This document shows positions 1 to 9,929 of a stretch of DNA of 64,000 nucleotides, one piece after another. The translations under genes were made by a program, and so were the position numbers. Position 1 is the first letter of the stretch, and each line of letters opens with the position of its first letter. This stretch comes from Heterostelium multicystogenum. Lineage: Eukaryota; Evosea; Eumycetozoa; Acytosteliales; Acytosteliaceae. The notes below the pieces were generated by a model that saw only the letters and a list, made by a program, of their open reading frames with translations, ran no database searches and was not told the origin of the DNA. The DNA is taken from NCBI GenBank assembly GCA_003667245.1, contig RCNN01000074.1, forward strand, positions 1 through 64,000. The letters run 5' to 3'.

Positions 1-77
1 TACCCTCTACCCTCTACCCTCTACCCTCTACCCTCTACCCTCTACCCTCTACCCTCTACCCTCTACCCTCTACCCTC
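1..77. repeat. Telomeric repeat array, 11 copies of TACCCTC
   Basis: The first 77 bases are eleven perfect head-to-tail copies of the 7-mer TACCCTC (TAGAGGG on the other strand). The C-rich strand reads 5' to 3' inward from the end, which is the polarity of a left chromosome end. The array stops abruptly at 78. The number of copies in the cell cannot be judged, because the window begins inside the array. Confidence 0.85.
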
Positions 78-902
78 AGGTCCGCATGCGGATATAAACT
101 TTTACTTAGCTCTTTTAAGTTCAACTAAATCCACTTTATTTACACCTAAAACAACCTGTTGACCTAATGAAATTCCTATCTAGTAGTGAATACACTGATC
201 CAAATCATGCTATGAGAAATCTGTATTAAATTCTCCATCATATACTTGATAAACTGTAACTAAATTGAATTGAGTTGAGTTCCACCACTTATCAGTCATG
301 TTTGTTGTTTAATGCTAAACTATCCTAACAAGAATCATTATCCACCAAACTAATTGAACCTGAGAGCAAAAACCAATATATATGTCCACCTGAATCCTGA
401 ATTAAGAACCTGAGAGTGCTGAACCAAAAAGAGCCTAGAGCTGAATGATGATCAATCTTGTCAATCCAATACGAATCATGACCTAACTAGTCACTTCAGA
501 GCTTGGATACTTCTTGCCGAGTGCAAGTGCATATCCAACAGCTTGTTTAATACCATTCTGAAAAACAACCATCCACTGTTCCGAAATATCGATGAGTAGA
601 ACTGTGTCTTCTTCCGAAATCGATGCTGATGTGAGACACATATCATCCTATTAGCGAGATAGATATGTCAGGATACATCATCATTCGATTAAAAGCACAT
701 AAATCAGTTATCATCATGAGACTTGGAGACAAAGCTGTCGTTTGTTCTGCTGTGAGTGCTCTCGCCTTTCATCTTGACCATTTTGAACTCTTGTTGAATG
801 TTGTCCAGCTTTCCAAATGCGAATGCTTGAGTTGAAGCATTCAGACAAGTTTTATCATCGTGATGAATGACATTTTTGACTGACAGTTGTTTAAGAATGA
901 TT
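78..902. other. Subtelomeric non-coding DNA
   Basis: No convincing gene is seen here. Base composition from about 700 onward is less AT-rich than ordinary intergenic DNA of this window. A perfect hairpin (8-bp stem, 6-base loop) lies at 821-842. No transposase, reverse transcriptase or tRNA signal was recognised. Confidence 0.5.
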
Positions 903-1728
903 TCACAAGTGGATTAAATGTCGTCGTCCTTGATGAATTGTACGATTGCTGATCTGAGCTCCCCAATGTCGAATAACTTCCAGTTGAAGAGTCTTTGAGC
1001 TCAGAGATACTCCTTCCTGGCCGACTGATTTGGAATGCAAAGTTGCGTTCCTTTGTTGAGGAATGTCAGTGCACCAGTGTTGTACATGAGAGAGACTAAA
1101 AGCTTGCGATCTTGACCCAATTGTTGAATCGGTGTAAGGTTGAACTTTCCGATTGTCCTCCATCGTATTTGATATTGTTCGAGTGCCTAGTTGACAACGG
1201 AGCGACTAAGACCAAATCAAAGTGTTGTATTAGCTTGTAGAGTGTTGGGATCGGCAATGGGATCCTAAGAAGGTGTTGGTAAGGAGTAGATTGATAAATA
1301 ACATCATAACCTCACTCCTCAGCTTTAGAACTGTACAGCTGAAGTCGTCGAAATGAGTAAGAGACCTTTCCTGGGTTGTAGAGACCAACTGGTTGATCCT
1401 TGCTTCTCGAATAGATGACTTTGTGGTCTCTTGAAGTGGTGGAACGATGAGAACCAGTCCAGCCCTGACATGAGTCGAAGCCATAGATCGACGACTACTT
1501 TAGCTCAAGTGTCAAGTCGGTTGTGATGTCGAATACAGATGTTAAATCGGACATTGCAAGAAGTGTGACACCAGTGATGAATGCGATAGTGTTGGTCTTG
1601 TAGCATGCTGACTTGAGTTGACTGAAGTACTCTTTGAAGCTGTTCTCAATCTGTAAAATTGTTAATTGTTGAGTCGAGAGGGATGTGGCCAGAGATTGCT
1701 TGAAACGAATTGTTAAGACTGACATCAT
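903..1728 (-). pseudogene. Degenerate coding remnant next to the telomere
   Basis: On the minus strand three short open frames follow one another (1495-1728, 1230-1484, 903-1163). The base composition is coding-like and the frames are interrupted by stops. Readable stretches include THFDDFSCTVLKLRSE and SDLTSVFDITTDLTLEL. No domain is recognised. The end of the first frame weakly resembles the end of the fragment at 5211-5543 (both close with an acidic FD-x-T-x-x motif), and both lie to the left of a copy of the same repeat. This suggests two worn copies of one subtelomeric gene. It could equally be chance open frames in structured non-coding DNA. Confidence 0.3.
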
Positions 1729-1734
1729 ATTCGT

Positions 1735-2125
1735 CGATGAACGTTACATAGTCCCTTTGACTTACAAGTCAAACTATGAGTCTCTTGCACTCTCTCGTGT
1801 TGAACTGACTTGTGTGCTAGACTTCTAAAGGTTACATCAATAACCAAATTAATTCTTAGTTATCTTTAAAATAAATTAATAACAACTCTTATTACTATAC
1901 TTCTTCGATGTTCAGCTTACTTAGTCGTTTATCAGGTTGTAGTAATTAGTCACAAATGCTTAGATACTTTGTCAAAAGTTGATACTACGATAAATATACT
2001 AAGTTGAGTGAGTTGTTATTGGGAATGTTACTGTTACATTATAAATAATTGAATCTACACAAGTATTGCTATAACCAAGTAATAACTGATTATCTTGATA
2101 TCACTTGTTAATAGCAATACTTGTT
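1735..2125. repeat. Subtelomeric repeat, copy A
   Basis: This segment matches 6208-6506 with small indels. Shared landmarks are the palindrome TTTGACTTacAAGTCAAA (1756-1773; imperfect copy at 6233-6249), the run AAAGGTTACATCAATAAC, the run ACTATACTTCTTCGATGTTC, and a terminal hairpin (2059-2124). Both copies have the same orientation. Copy A carries roughly 90 extra bases before the hairpin (about 1920-2045) that copy B mostly lacks. No protein is encoded. Confidence 0.75.
2059..2124. other. Conserved stem-loop in subtelomeric repeat A
   Basis: Arms 2059-2072 (ACAAGTATTGCTAT) and 2111-2124 are perfect reverse complements over 14 bases. Pairing continues inward (TAACCAAGT against ACTTGTTA) with one bulge. 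The equivalent structure in copy B (6439-6505) keeps the stem with one mismatch while its loop differs. It could be a structured RNA or a DNA fold-back; nothing shows which. Confidence 0.6.
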
Positions 2126-2327
2126 TGTCAAAAACAAGTGAAATGTGGTGTGTGTGAAAAAAGTAAAAAAATGAAATTTGAAACAAACTAATGAAGTTGG
2201 AATGTGGGGTGGAGTGCTTGTTGATCTAATAATACAAAGATATAATACAAGATTGATCTGGTGATCTACAAAACTGTGTGTGAGTGGGTGATGCAAAGAT
2301 AAGAAAATTGATGGACTCTCTTAGCCA

Positions 2328-2952
2328 CCATGAACATCAAGTTCGGCAAACTTTGATGTTCATGGCGTTTCCCGGTGCCAACCACGCGGAGGTGGAGTCC
2401 GACTGGCACCACAGTGGCTTACACACTCGAGCCTCCAAAGACCAAGAGCATCTTTGTGAGTGTGTAACCATAAGAATCCAAGTCCCACTTGATTCTTATG
2501 TCAAGGTCGAAGATGTATATGAGCCGAGGTATCAAAGGAAACTGTCTCAATTAAATGCCGATTTAATGAGTACATATTCATCTTTCCATCACAGTCTAAC
2601 CTCCCCTCCTGCAACTCAAGGATCTTAAGTTAGACCGATTCCCAGTGATGTGGTGTTTGTCAAAGTATGTTATGACAAACACAAACAAGTATGAATAGTA
2701 TTTTGCCAGGATCCTGATCCTCCTACGCCGAGACATGATCGATTGATTTAGAATCAATCATCATGTGACTCTACATCCACAATCATTTTGAACAGCTCGC
2801 CTCCATTCAAAATAGATTGTTGACCTTAGCCACGACGGCCAGTAGTTTCTCTTTCGAGAAAATGAGATAGTCTCAAGTTCCCAACTCTATTGACTATCTC
2901 ATTTGAGCAACATTATTCCTTAGTCACAGCTGTCGGAACCAATGTTGCTCAA
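2328..2952. repeat. Train of about twelve consecutive stem-loops
   Basis: Perfect or near-perfect hairpins follow each other almost without gaps. Arm pairs are: 2328-2340/2353-2365; 2374-2380/2404-2410; 2419-2428/2458-2467 with inner 2436-2441/2451-2456; 2469-2483/2487-2500; 2546-2556/2561-2570; 2594-2600/2629-2635; 2653-2662/2673-2682; 2708-2713/2716-2721; 2733-2748/2752-2766; 2779-2792/2806-2820; 2846-2851/2856-2861; 2860-2872/2892-2904 (13 bp perfect, loop holding a further hairpin); 2903-2913/2942-2952 (11 bp perfect). The stems differ in sequence, so this is not a tandem repeat. An open frame at 2284-2628 overlaps the array, but its composition is explained by the pairing, so I do not call it a gene. 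Confidence 0.75.
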
Positions 2953-3079
2953 TCTGCTGGACCGATTTCCCTTGGAGTTAATTTTGGAGAAAGAGAAGAA
3001 GAAAAGAAAAAAAGAAAAATCTATTAATAGATACCTACCGAAACCGTCCAACCAACCACTATTCAATTTTAATATACTT

Positions 3080-4345
3080 CTATACATACTTACAGATACA
3101 TACAATAATACTGATAATAATACAAAATTGTATTAAAAAGCCACTTTCAACAATATGATTCTCACAATCTTTGACCTCTGTAGACTCTGGTGTAACTCTG
3201 TTGGACTCCGATCTTACTCTATGACTTTTAAACTGCTGTTTGGCCTATATTCATAAAAGATTAATTAATATATTATACTTTAGATTTGTTATTTAAATTT
3301 ATAATACTCTTGATGATATGGTGTCTTGGACAAATCTATTGTTAATGGGTGGTACATCTAACGTTCTTTTGTTGACTCTTGCCAAAGTAGTTTCTAATCT
3401 ATCCATAGTTAAACTAGGACTATGTTTCTTGCCCTATACAAATAACAGATATATATTAATTAACAATTTAGAATTATTTTAAAACTCTCTATTACCATTG
3501 ATGATATGGTGTCTTGGACAAACCTGTTTTTGATGCTTGGTACACCTAACGTTCTTTTGGTCACTCTTTCCAGAGGCTTCTTTTCTTGATCCACAGATAC
3601 AATCTTAGGTTGTTTCTTGGCCTTTTTTAAATTCCAATTAATATTATTTAAGTATTGTATTATAATATACATACGCCAGATGAAATTGTATGATTTATGA
3701 ATCTATTGTTGATGGATGGTACCTTTAACGTTCTTTTAGTCACTCTTTCCAGAGGCTTATTTTCTTGATCCAAATCTTCACTTGGAGTCTGCTTGGCCTG
3801 TATTTATCTAATTAATAAATAATTATTGATAATAATAATCTACATACGTTTGATGAAACTGTAGGATTAATAAATCTATTGTAGATGCTTGGTACCATTA
3901 ACGTTCTGCGGGCAACTCTTTCCAGAGGTTTAATTCCTTGATCCAAACCTCTATTTGGAATATGTTCCTTTGCCTTTAAATATTAACATTAATAAATATT
4001 AATTAAATAATTAATAGTTTTCTTAATTTAACATACCAGAGATGAAACTGTTGGATTTATATAATGCTCCATAATGTTTTGAGCATATATCTTTCTTCTA
4101 ATGACATTTGGCAACTTGACTGGATCAATTGGTGTACTATTATTACAAATCTTTGCCATTGAAGATTCTGTTGGCATCATGAAATGTCTATCCTTTTGTT
4201 GAAGTGGCTGTTGTTGTGGTTGATTCACTTTCTCTACTTGTGAAAAATCTACATTCTCTACTTTTGTAATACTAGAGTTGTATCTTGACTCTTGGAGTCC
4301 TATTCTTTTGTTATAATATTTGTGTATATTTAAATAATTATTCAT
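3080..4345 (-). CDS. Six-exon gene with four tandemly duplicated exons, function unknown
   Basis: Exons (minus strand): 4037-4345, 3848-3973, 3675-3797, 3496-3621, 3308-3433, 3080-3244. Introns are 50-63 bases, start GTATGT, GTAATA or GTATTA and end AG; every junction is phase 0, giving about 324 residues. Exons 2-5 encode 41-42 residue copies of one unit, with the core KPLERVxKRTLxVPSIxNRF followed by a TISS-type end; exon 1 ends in the same way (NPTVSSL). The first exon is Gln-rich in its middle. The last exon starts like a repeat unit, then diverges and ends in a hydrophobic stretch (about 18 residues before the TAG), possibly a membrane anchor. I do not recognise the family. The intact phase across five introns argues strongly that it is a real, selected gene. 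Confidence 0.8.
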
Positions 4346-5210
4346 ATTTGTTATTCTTGTAATAATTTATGTAAATATTGATAAATCTAAAATTAATTAA
4401 TTAACTGCAGATAATAAAAGATATTATTAAATAATTTGTTTAATTCTATCTTAAAACTAAAATGAGTATAGATTAGAGTTTATATATCAATGCAGCTTGT
4501 ATTTTTTAATTCAAATTCAAATTCAAATTGGATAACCGTTATAATATTTAAACATCAAGTATATTTTATCATGATGAAGTTGTTGTTGAATACGGTACCA
4601 AACAACAGTTTTAGCATTGTTATATTTGCAATATATTCCAATCTGAGAACATTGGTATTTTATTAAAATTAAATTTAAACTACAAATTTTTATTAAATAT
4701 ATATTTCTTTGCACAAATCCAATTATCATTACAATCATCAGTTGATATGACCGTTGTGAAATGGAAAGAGAAATGTCCATAGTCTATTGGTGTTGATAGC
4801 TGAATATCATTAAACCTGTCTATGAAACTTGTATGAATGTTAAACCTTTCTGTGGAGGACCACTATGTGATGTTTACGGAGAGCTATCCACTTTGAATTT
4901 TGAATATTTTATAGTTGTTGACAAAATGAAAATAGATGATTGAGATTTACTGTGATTCTACGATGCGACTCTATTGAGACTTCCATAATTGTTTCAAAAA
5001 TAAATGTTTTGATATTAATGGAAAAATTAGATTCATCAAAAAGCATAGCTTTTTTAAATTATAGTTACCTTTATGAATGCTGATTATTTGATTGAGATCA
5101 TCGTTGGATGAAAATTTTTGAAGTGGATTGATTTGTGAACAGCACTAAGAAACCATATCATTGACACCGTTGTTGAAGAATGTCATATTGAAATCAAAGA
5201 TAGTTTTAGT
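4346..5210. other. AT-rich gene-free stretch
   Basis: Upstream region of the exon-repeat gene. A minus-strand open frame at 4523-4780 (85 codons, Ile/Tyr/Lys-rich) has AT-driven composition and no recognisable domain, so it is not called. A triplicated AAATTC motif lies at about 4510-4528. Nothing else stands out. Confidence 0.45.
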
Positions 5211-5543
5211 TCAATACTCTGAGAATTGAATTGTGAGATCAAAATGATCTTCTTCAGTTGTCCCACAAATATCAGAGTCATTAAAGTTAATGATCACCAA
5301 GTTAATTGCTCTTATCAAAAATAAGGGCAGAGATTGTGAACTGCCCAGAATTTCTTTTGATTCGCCTAAGAAAGAGTATTCCAGTTGATTCAATTTGACT
5401 ATTATGATATCTTTGATGGTCTCAAGAAGACATTTTTGTAGTGAAAGACTAATGTTGGAGATTGTATCCAATGTGAGATTATTCGACCTGCAATATATAA
5501 TTAGTAAGGGATAGTAAAACTCGAGCGATGTTTGTTCTAACAT
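5211..5543 (-). pseudogene. Possible degenerate gene fragment
   Basis: This is a 110-codon minus-strand open frame with plausible protein composition (hydrophobic helices, ends DHFDLTIQFSEY). The surrounding DNA has no matching upstream exon. It may be a paralogue of the remnant at 903-1728: each lies left of a copy of the same subtelomeric repeat and the C-terminal pattern is similar. The resemblance is weak and judged by eye. No domain is recognised. Confidence 0.3.
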
Positions 5544-6207
5544 ACAGTGTGAAATTGACCATGTCCTTTATCAACTTGAGGAAGATTTGCAAACTTCTCA
5601 GGAGTCAAGTTGTGTTGTCTCTGTATGAATGAATTTACCATTGCTATATTGGAACTTTTGCCAACGAATGAAGAACAATTGTTGTATAAACTATGTCATA
5701 GATGAAAATTGCTGGCTGTGGATGTGCCAGACGATCAAGCGCTGTTTAAACAGTTGCTGTTGGTCAATCTCTTCCATCTTCTGTAGAATGTGAAGCATCG
5801 GAATTCTGTCATAGTTACTCTGATATCCTTGATCTTTGATAAGAGAACATTAAGAAAGCCTATAATTAATTTAATTTTATTTAATACTCCTCCCTCTACA
5901 TTATGATTGAGTCATCATTTGATGACATACTTGAAGTGAAGTGCTTTTTGATATCCATTAACATTGCACCGCTAAACATACCAATATTTTGTCTTAAACA
6001 TATAACTTTAATATCATAGTTCATTCAAATCGAGGTCTAATGTCTAACTTGTTCCTTTACTTGTGTACCATTATTAATCAGTCTATTATGGCGATAAATT
6101 TATATTCTGACAAGTAGTGCTAGCTTCATTATGGCCGAATAGTAGATTTGTCTTGGTGATACTCCAGACTTGAATTCATAATAACCAATCTATGATCACT
6201 TATCCTG
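5544..6207. other. Gene-free stretch with short palindromes
   Basis: No coding region is supported. Several short fold-backs occur: CTATGtCATAG (5691-5701), a CTGGC/GCCAG stem (5712-5730) and the perfect 12-base palindrome CTGTTTAAACAG (5742-5753). They are of the same kind as the stem-loop train further left but less regular. Confidence 0.45.
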
Positions 6208-6506
6208 TCGGTGATGAGAGTAACACAGTCACTTTGACTTACAAGTCAATACTATGAGTATCTTATCTTGAACAGATTTGTGTGCTAGTCTAAAGGTTAC
6301 ATCAATAACTAAATTAACTCTTATTTATCTTTTAACAAATTTATAACAACTCTTATAACTATACTTCTTCGATGTTCCGCTTATCTATTTAGCTAAAGAT
6401 GCTGTTATATTAATAAAATTAAAAATAATTGAGTCTACACAAGTATTGCTATAACCAAGTAATAAACTGATTATCTTTATATTACTTGATAATAGCATTA
6501 CTTGTG
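6208..6506. repeat. Subtelomeric repeat, copy B
   Basis: Second copy of the segment at 1735-2125, same orientation, with scattered substitutions and a deletion of about 90 bases before the hairpin. It ends in the conserved hairpin 6439-6505, whose outer 14-bp stem has a single mismatch. Confidence 0.75.
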
Positions 6507-7027
6507 AATGTTGATACTTATCAAAAGAAGATTGGAGTTGTAATTGTGTGAATTAGGTTTGTAAGAATTTTCAATTGAGATGTTTGTTGTTGTGATGAGA
6601 TACTTGTTGAGACATATTTAATCAATATCTACCAATTTCCTCTATTTGGAGTGGAATTTTGACTCTCTATTATAAAAGATTTGGGAATTTTTAATTATGT
6701 AAGCTGTACCATCAATCATGATTAAGTAATACTATTTTGTATCAACCAAAATTGTTATTAAAAAAAAGTGAATAATTCCAGATCATTATGCACCAGTTGT
6801 AATTAAGAATATTTTTATTGAATTAATTAATAGGATTGTAAATTCAAAAAATGTTCTCTATTTTGTTGCTAGATGATTAAATTTTATTTACAACTTTTAA
6901 TTTAATATATTAATTTTATAATTAGATAACTGGACACATAGATTGGAAACATTTGGAGAATAGTGAACTGAATAGTGTTATCTTTGAGTGTTTAGTCTCT
7001 TGATAATTTTCTGGTTTGTATCCCATT
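6507..7027. other. AT-rich intergenic DNA
   Basis: Very AT-rich DNA downstream of the Crinkler-like gene. No coding frame, repeat or structured element was seen. Confidence 0.5.
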
Positions 7028-8770
7028 TTAAAATGACATTTCTAATACAAACTGATTCACTGAATCATGTTGATAACTTGGCTCATACTTAAAAAGATGA
7101 AAGTGGGAGGAAGTAACAACAAAAAACAGATCTATTTCATTGAAATTTCCCTTTCCTATTAGTTTTGAGAAGGTATCTGGGTTCTTGATTGGATGATTAG
7201 GGAAGATTGTCATCTGGAAAAATAATGATCGTTCTTGTAGATTCTTTTTGATGATGGCATCTACACATTTGAAGAAAGCAGAAGAAGTTATCGAATAATC
7301 ATTTGACTGAATGTTGTTTAAGTCTTCGAGAGATCTTTCAATTAAATAACCGAAACTTATACTACTACTTGAAAGTTGAAAAAATATTACCTTCCACCAC
7401 CATATTTCTTGTTGATATGTTTTTTCCAATAAATTTATCTTTATGAGTGAAACTATGCTTTTGAGACTTTATTCTGAAAGGACCTTCATATGATGGGAAA
7501 GAGAAAGAGAAATCACCATTTTCTTTCATATCTGTTTGCGAAATAAATTTGTCATTCTCGTCAACAAGATGTAGTTCTAATGGAAAGGTATATAGAGGTC
7601 GATAACGGAAAATTTGGGAATCACAAATTGAAAGATGAGAAATTCTTTCAAAGAAAGATCCACCAAGACTAGTCTGAAATGGAGATATATTTTGTACAAA
7701 ACTAACAATTGCATCCTTGTTTTTCTTGATCAATCTTGTCGTGACATTTTGGGCAATATAGTTGGAGCCAAACTGAATATTCGTATTAATAAAGTCTTTT
7801 GAGCAAGAGTGGAGAATATTGTGAGAAATTGTCATTGAAGATGTAGATTCCCCAGTAAACTTTGAAATCAACTCCAAATCACAGCCTACAATTGCCCAAT
7901 CAAGTTCATTTGTGTCTGTGGAGTTGGAAAAAGATGTATCTTGGGATTCCACCCCAATGGTAATAGTTTTTTTCGATAACTTTTGGGTCTAACTCATTGA
8001 AAATCAGATTTTTGAATGATTTTGACCTCTTTTGCTGACCATGGATTCATCCAATATTTTTTCTTGTTCAAGTCAGTCTGTTGACAAATTAATTATTGAT
8101 ATAAATATTAAATATAATTATTGAGAACAAAACTTACATTTAAATAATCTTTGTATTTTTCTGGATTGGGTGAACAAACCATAAATGCACTGCAAGGACA
8201 TTTGACCTGTTGTTCATAGGGAATCGAATCTATGAGGTATATTGTATCTCGATCCATAAGAATTGATTGCAATTGTATTGCTTTTGAATACTTATGGGCT
8301 ATACGTGATTTCGAAGATTTTTCAAATTCAAAGAACAAAACTTCGTCTACATGAAAGGAGTGGAGGACAATATTCCGGGTGGTTAACTTTGCCAAAATGA
8401 ACAGCATATAGATGAGCAGGAAGCTTGTGCCGACTCCGGGATTTCCAGTGACAAGGATTGTGAAGGGATCATTAATAGGAACTAGGTTCTTCAGTTGGAC
8501 ATAGCATTCCCTTATGAAAATAGATGTTTCAACTTTGAGGCTTTGGAGTAATTCTTTTGACCATTTTTTGGGAGGATTAAAGATAGTTTTAGAGGATGGT
8601 TCTGGCAAAGAGAAAAGTTGATCAAAAGGGTATTTAACTGGGTTTGTAAGAGGCAAAAGAATTAGAAAAAAAATTGCTAGTATTGAATGAAATTTTACTT
8701 GGATATTGGTTTGTGAAACTTACTAGCTGGGTCACGTGGTTGTGGTTGATGAAGGTCACATAACATTGTA
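7028..8770 (-). CDS. Crinkler/RHSP-like P-loop NTPase, frames interrupted
   Basis: The main first frame (8108-8656) carries a Walker A-like motif GNPGVGTS (the usual Lys after the second Gly is Thr) preceded by an ILVT strand, a DEVLFFEF segment, and IYLIDS as a Walker B-like strand. After an intron (GTAAGT donor near 8145, acceptor near 8078) a YWMNPWSAKEV motif follows. The rest reads WGGIPRYIF, then GCDLELI, and ends YEPSYQHDSVNQFVLE; these fit the Crinkler (CRN)/retrotransposon-hot-spot protein family, which is known in dictyostelids. An upstream piece (HQPQPRDPA, about 8715-8770) is probably a first exon. Frame breaks at homopolymers 8009-8013, 7928-7932 and 7379-7384 are each one extra base, so it may be intact in the cell or a young pseudogene. 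CRN proteins in oomycetes are host-directed effectors; the role here is unknown. Confidence 0.65.
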
Positions 8771-9929
8771 GAAAGGTTATTAATAAATAAAAGAAATTAA
8801 ATGAGTAAGGGTATAAGTAAATATAGTAAAAACAAAAAAAATGAAAGAAATAAGAAATAATTGGTAAGTGAAATATTTGAAAAATGTATAAAGTTTACCA
8901 TTAATTCCAAGATGAAGTCAAGACATGCAAAATCAGACATAACATTTGTCTAGATAGCCCTAGTCACACACAAAAAAGCCAAAAATACTAATAATTTTAA
9001 TTTATTAGAAATGTAAAGACTCTGACACACATTTATTAGTTTCTAGAAACTACACACTATCTATAGGTCCAAATTAAGAACAAAGTACATACAATCTATT
9101 AAATTCATCCTCTTGCCTGACTGTCGACTGTGACCATTGAAGTTCCGAACATTTGATTGTATAAGCAAGTACAAGTGTTCATCCACAAAATAAATTTTCA
9201 CGAAGCAGCAAACAATCAACGAGTGAATCGAGAATTTAGAATAATCTCTCTACCAATGTGATTTGATCTGATGAGAGTCGCATTGTCGATGATTGATTGT
9301 CTTGATGAAATCCAATATCTGTTCTCAAAGCTGTAAGTCTTTGATATCTATCTGTGAAATCTAATAATCTATATCAACTGTGCTGCTTTTGATGTTGGGA
9401 TGTACTGAAATCTGCTATTGTAACTTTGATGAGTCTGCTTCATTCTTGATATTTCTCTTATTACTGATTTGATTTGTCGAAAATTGAGCACCGAGACAAA
9501 ATTGATGAAATTTGTCATCTAAAATTAAAGTTAATTAACTTTAAATAACACTGATCGGGAATATGGAGAGAAACAAAGATATAACCTCTTGGAGGCAACT
9601 TTGATACTAGAAGTGATCATATTTCTCAATAATAGATACAGTCCTCTACTACAACGAGTAGAACCAGTAGTACGACATCCAACATTAACTGAGATCTCCG
9701 TGATTTTGCAGCATTCAGTCGAACTCAAACTATGCTCGAGCATTTCCACTCCGTGGTCTGGGATACTCTTATGCACAACGTAGAGTGTAACCTGACCCAT
9801 ATTACTCATCATATTGATTCTTCTGATCAGAACAATATTGACCAAAATATTTTTACAAAATCGATCAATTTAACAACCTTGGCGATCATAAAATAAATAT
9901 TATATATATTGTTTTATTACTCGAGTATT
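8771..9929. other. Gene-free stretch, palindrome-rich right half
   Basis: No gene is supported; overlapping open frames on both strands at 9531-9845 mirror each other and look like products of fold-back sequence. Clear palindromes are TTAAAGTTAATTAACTTTAA (9525-9544, perfect 20-mer), a GACAAA/TTTGTC stem (9495-9516), a TCTACT/AGTAGA stem (9645-9662), ATGCTCGAGCAT (9732-9743) and TTCTGATCAGAA (9821-9832). Confidence 0.5.

Noticed and set aside
903..1730. Possible transposon coding region near the telomere
   Set aside because: No reverse transcriptase, integrase, tyrosine recombinase or terminal repeat pattern could be read in any frame.
2284..2628. 114-codon plus-strand open frame
   Set aside because: It lies on the stem-loop train, and its codons are dictated by the paired arms. 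No start context, intron or recognisable protein pattern supports it.
2920..3136. Opposed open frames on both strands
   Set aside because: They cover the last hairpin and the 3' end of the exon-repeat gene and are low-complexity Lys/Phe sequence on either strand.
4523..4780. 85-codon minus-strand open frame
   Set aside because: Ile/Tyr/Lys-rich composition follows from AT-rich DNA. No neighbouring exon or domain was found.
9531..9845. 104-codon minus-strand frame with an opposing plus-strand frame
   Set aside because: Frames mirror each other across palindromic DNA, and neither resembles a protein.
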